Assembly (NCBI GenBank): GCA_018224505.1
Contig: JAGTVD010000220.1
Span: forward strand, 1-6,599
Reading direction: 5' to 3'
Length of the DNA: 6,599 nt
Origin: Desulfatitalea sp.
Lineage (GTDB): Bacteria; Desulfobacterota; Desulfobacteria; Desulfobacterales; Desulfosarcinaceae
Part shown: one piece after another, positions 6,277 through 6,599 of the stretch
Layout of the letters: every line of letters starts with the position of its first letter
Numbering within the stretch: position 1 is the first letter of the stretch
The notes under the pieces: model-generated
Seen by the model: only the letters and a program-made list of their open reading frames with translations
What the model was told of the DNA's origin: nothing
Database searches by the model: none
Program-made: the position numbers and the translations under genes

Positions 6277-6599
6277 ATGAATAGCAAACCCCGCATTCAC
6301 CAACTGTTGGCGAATCCCGTGGACGGGCCGGCCATCGAGGCCCTCTCTTTTACTGCTATCGATGGAGAGGCACCCGCCCACGAATTTACTTCCGAGCAGT
6401 GGCCGGTGGTGCGCCGCATGATCCACACCACGGCCGATTTCGGGTTGATGGCTGCGGTGCGGTTCTCCAACGATGCTGTCGCGGCCGGGTGCCGGGCCCT
6501 GGGTGAAGGGCGGCCGATCTATGTCGATGCCCACATGATCCGTTCCGGGATCTCCACGGTGCGGCTGCGGGCCGTGTGCCCCCGCTATGACCGGCAGCA
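6277..6599 (+). CDS. Precorrin-8X methylmutase CbiC (CobH), N-terminal part, cut by the window end
   Basis: The first 107 residues of a family about 210 long, still open at the right edge. The enzyme moves a methyl group from C-11 to C-12 of (cobalt-)precorrin-8, giving (hydrogeno)cobyrinic acid, the substrate of CbiA. Visible family features are PVDGPAIEALSF near the N-terminus, RRMIHTTADF containing H50 (the position of the catalytic histidine of CobH), RFSNDAVAAG, and PIYVDAHMIRSGI. The start is ATG 6277 with AGGAG at 6264-6268, eight bases upstream. The gap from cbiA (6221-6276) contains no terminator or convincing promoter, so the gene is most likely in the same operon, though not translationally coupled. 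Confidence 0.9.
   Translation, partial: MNSKPRIHQLLANPVDGPAIEALSFTAIDGEAPAHEFTSEQWPVVRRMIHTTADFGLMAAVRFSNDAVAAGCRALGEGRPIYVDAHMIRSGISTVRLRAVCPRYDRQ

Overview
The window holds the late part of a cobalamin (vitamin B12) biosynthesis operon. Upstream of it are a cobalamin riboswitch with a strong intrinsic terminator and an unrelated-looking, lower-GC methyltransferase gene. All recognisable genes are on the + strand. The operon is GC-rich: one counted 60-base line inside it (3721-3780) is 80% G+C. A line inside the methyltransferase gene (421-480) is only 37% G+C. Operon content, CbiA/CbiP-like protein lengths and the riboswitch fit a GC-rich proteobacterium or Desulfobacterota member using the anaerobic (cobalt-early) pathway. 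That assignment is inference, because the window contains no taxonomic marker.

Layout. 1-280: leader with no recognised gene, carrying a perfect TATAAT, a near-perfect Shine-Dalgarno stretch and a few tiny ORFs. 281-955: class I SAM-dependent methyltransferase of unknown substrate. About 978-1148: cobalamin riboswitch aptamer, starting some 20 bases after the methyltransferase stop codon. 1149-1257: expression platform, ending in a 14-bp perfect hairpin plus U-tract. 1285-3876: a single 863-residue protein fusing an L-threonine-O-3-phosphate decarboxylase (CobC; CobD in Salmonella) to a full cobyric acid synthase (CobQ/CbiP). 3873-4835: CbiB (CobD in Pseudomonas). 4832-6220: CbiA (CobB). 6277-6599: the N-terminal half of CbiC (CobH), cut by the window end.

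How they work together. CbiC rearranges (cobalt-)precorrin-8 to cobyrinic acid, and CbiA amidates side chains a and c. The CobQ half of the fusion then amidates b, d, e and g to give adenosylcobyric acid, while its CobC half makes (R)-1-amino-2-propanol O-2-phosphate. CbiB joins those two products, so the fusion supplies both substrates of the enzyme encoded immediately downstream. The first three genes overlap by ATGA and are probably translationally coupled. The whole set should be shut off by cobalamin through transcription termination at about 1257.

The most noteworthy items are the CobC-CobQ fusion, the riboswitch placed directly against the end of the methyltransferase gene, and the odd leader at 90-280. 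I found no CRISPR array, insertion sequence, tRNA or rRNA.
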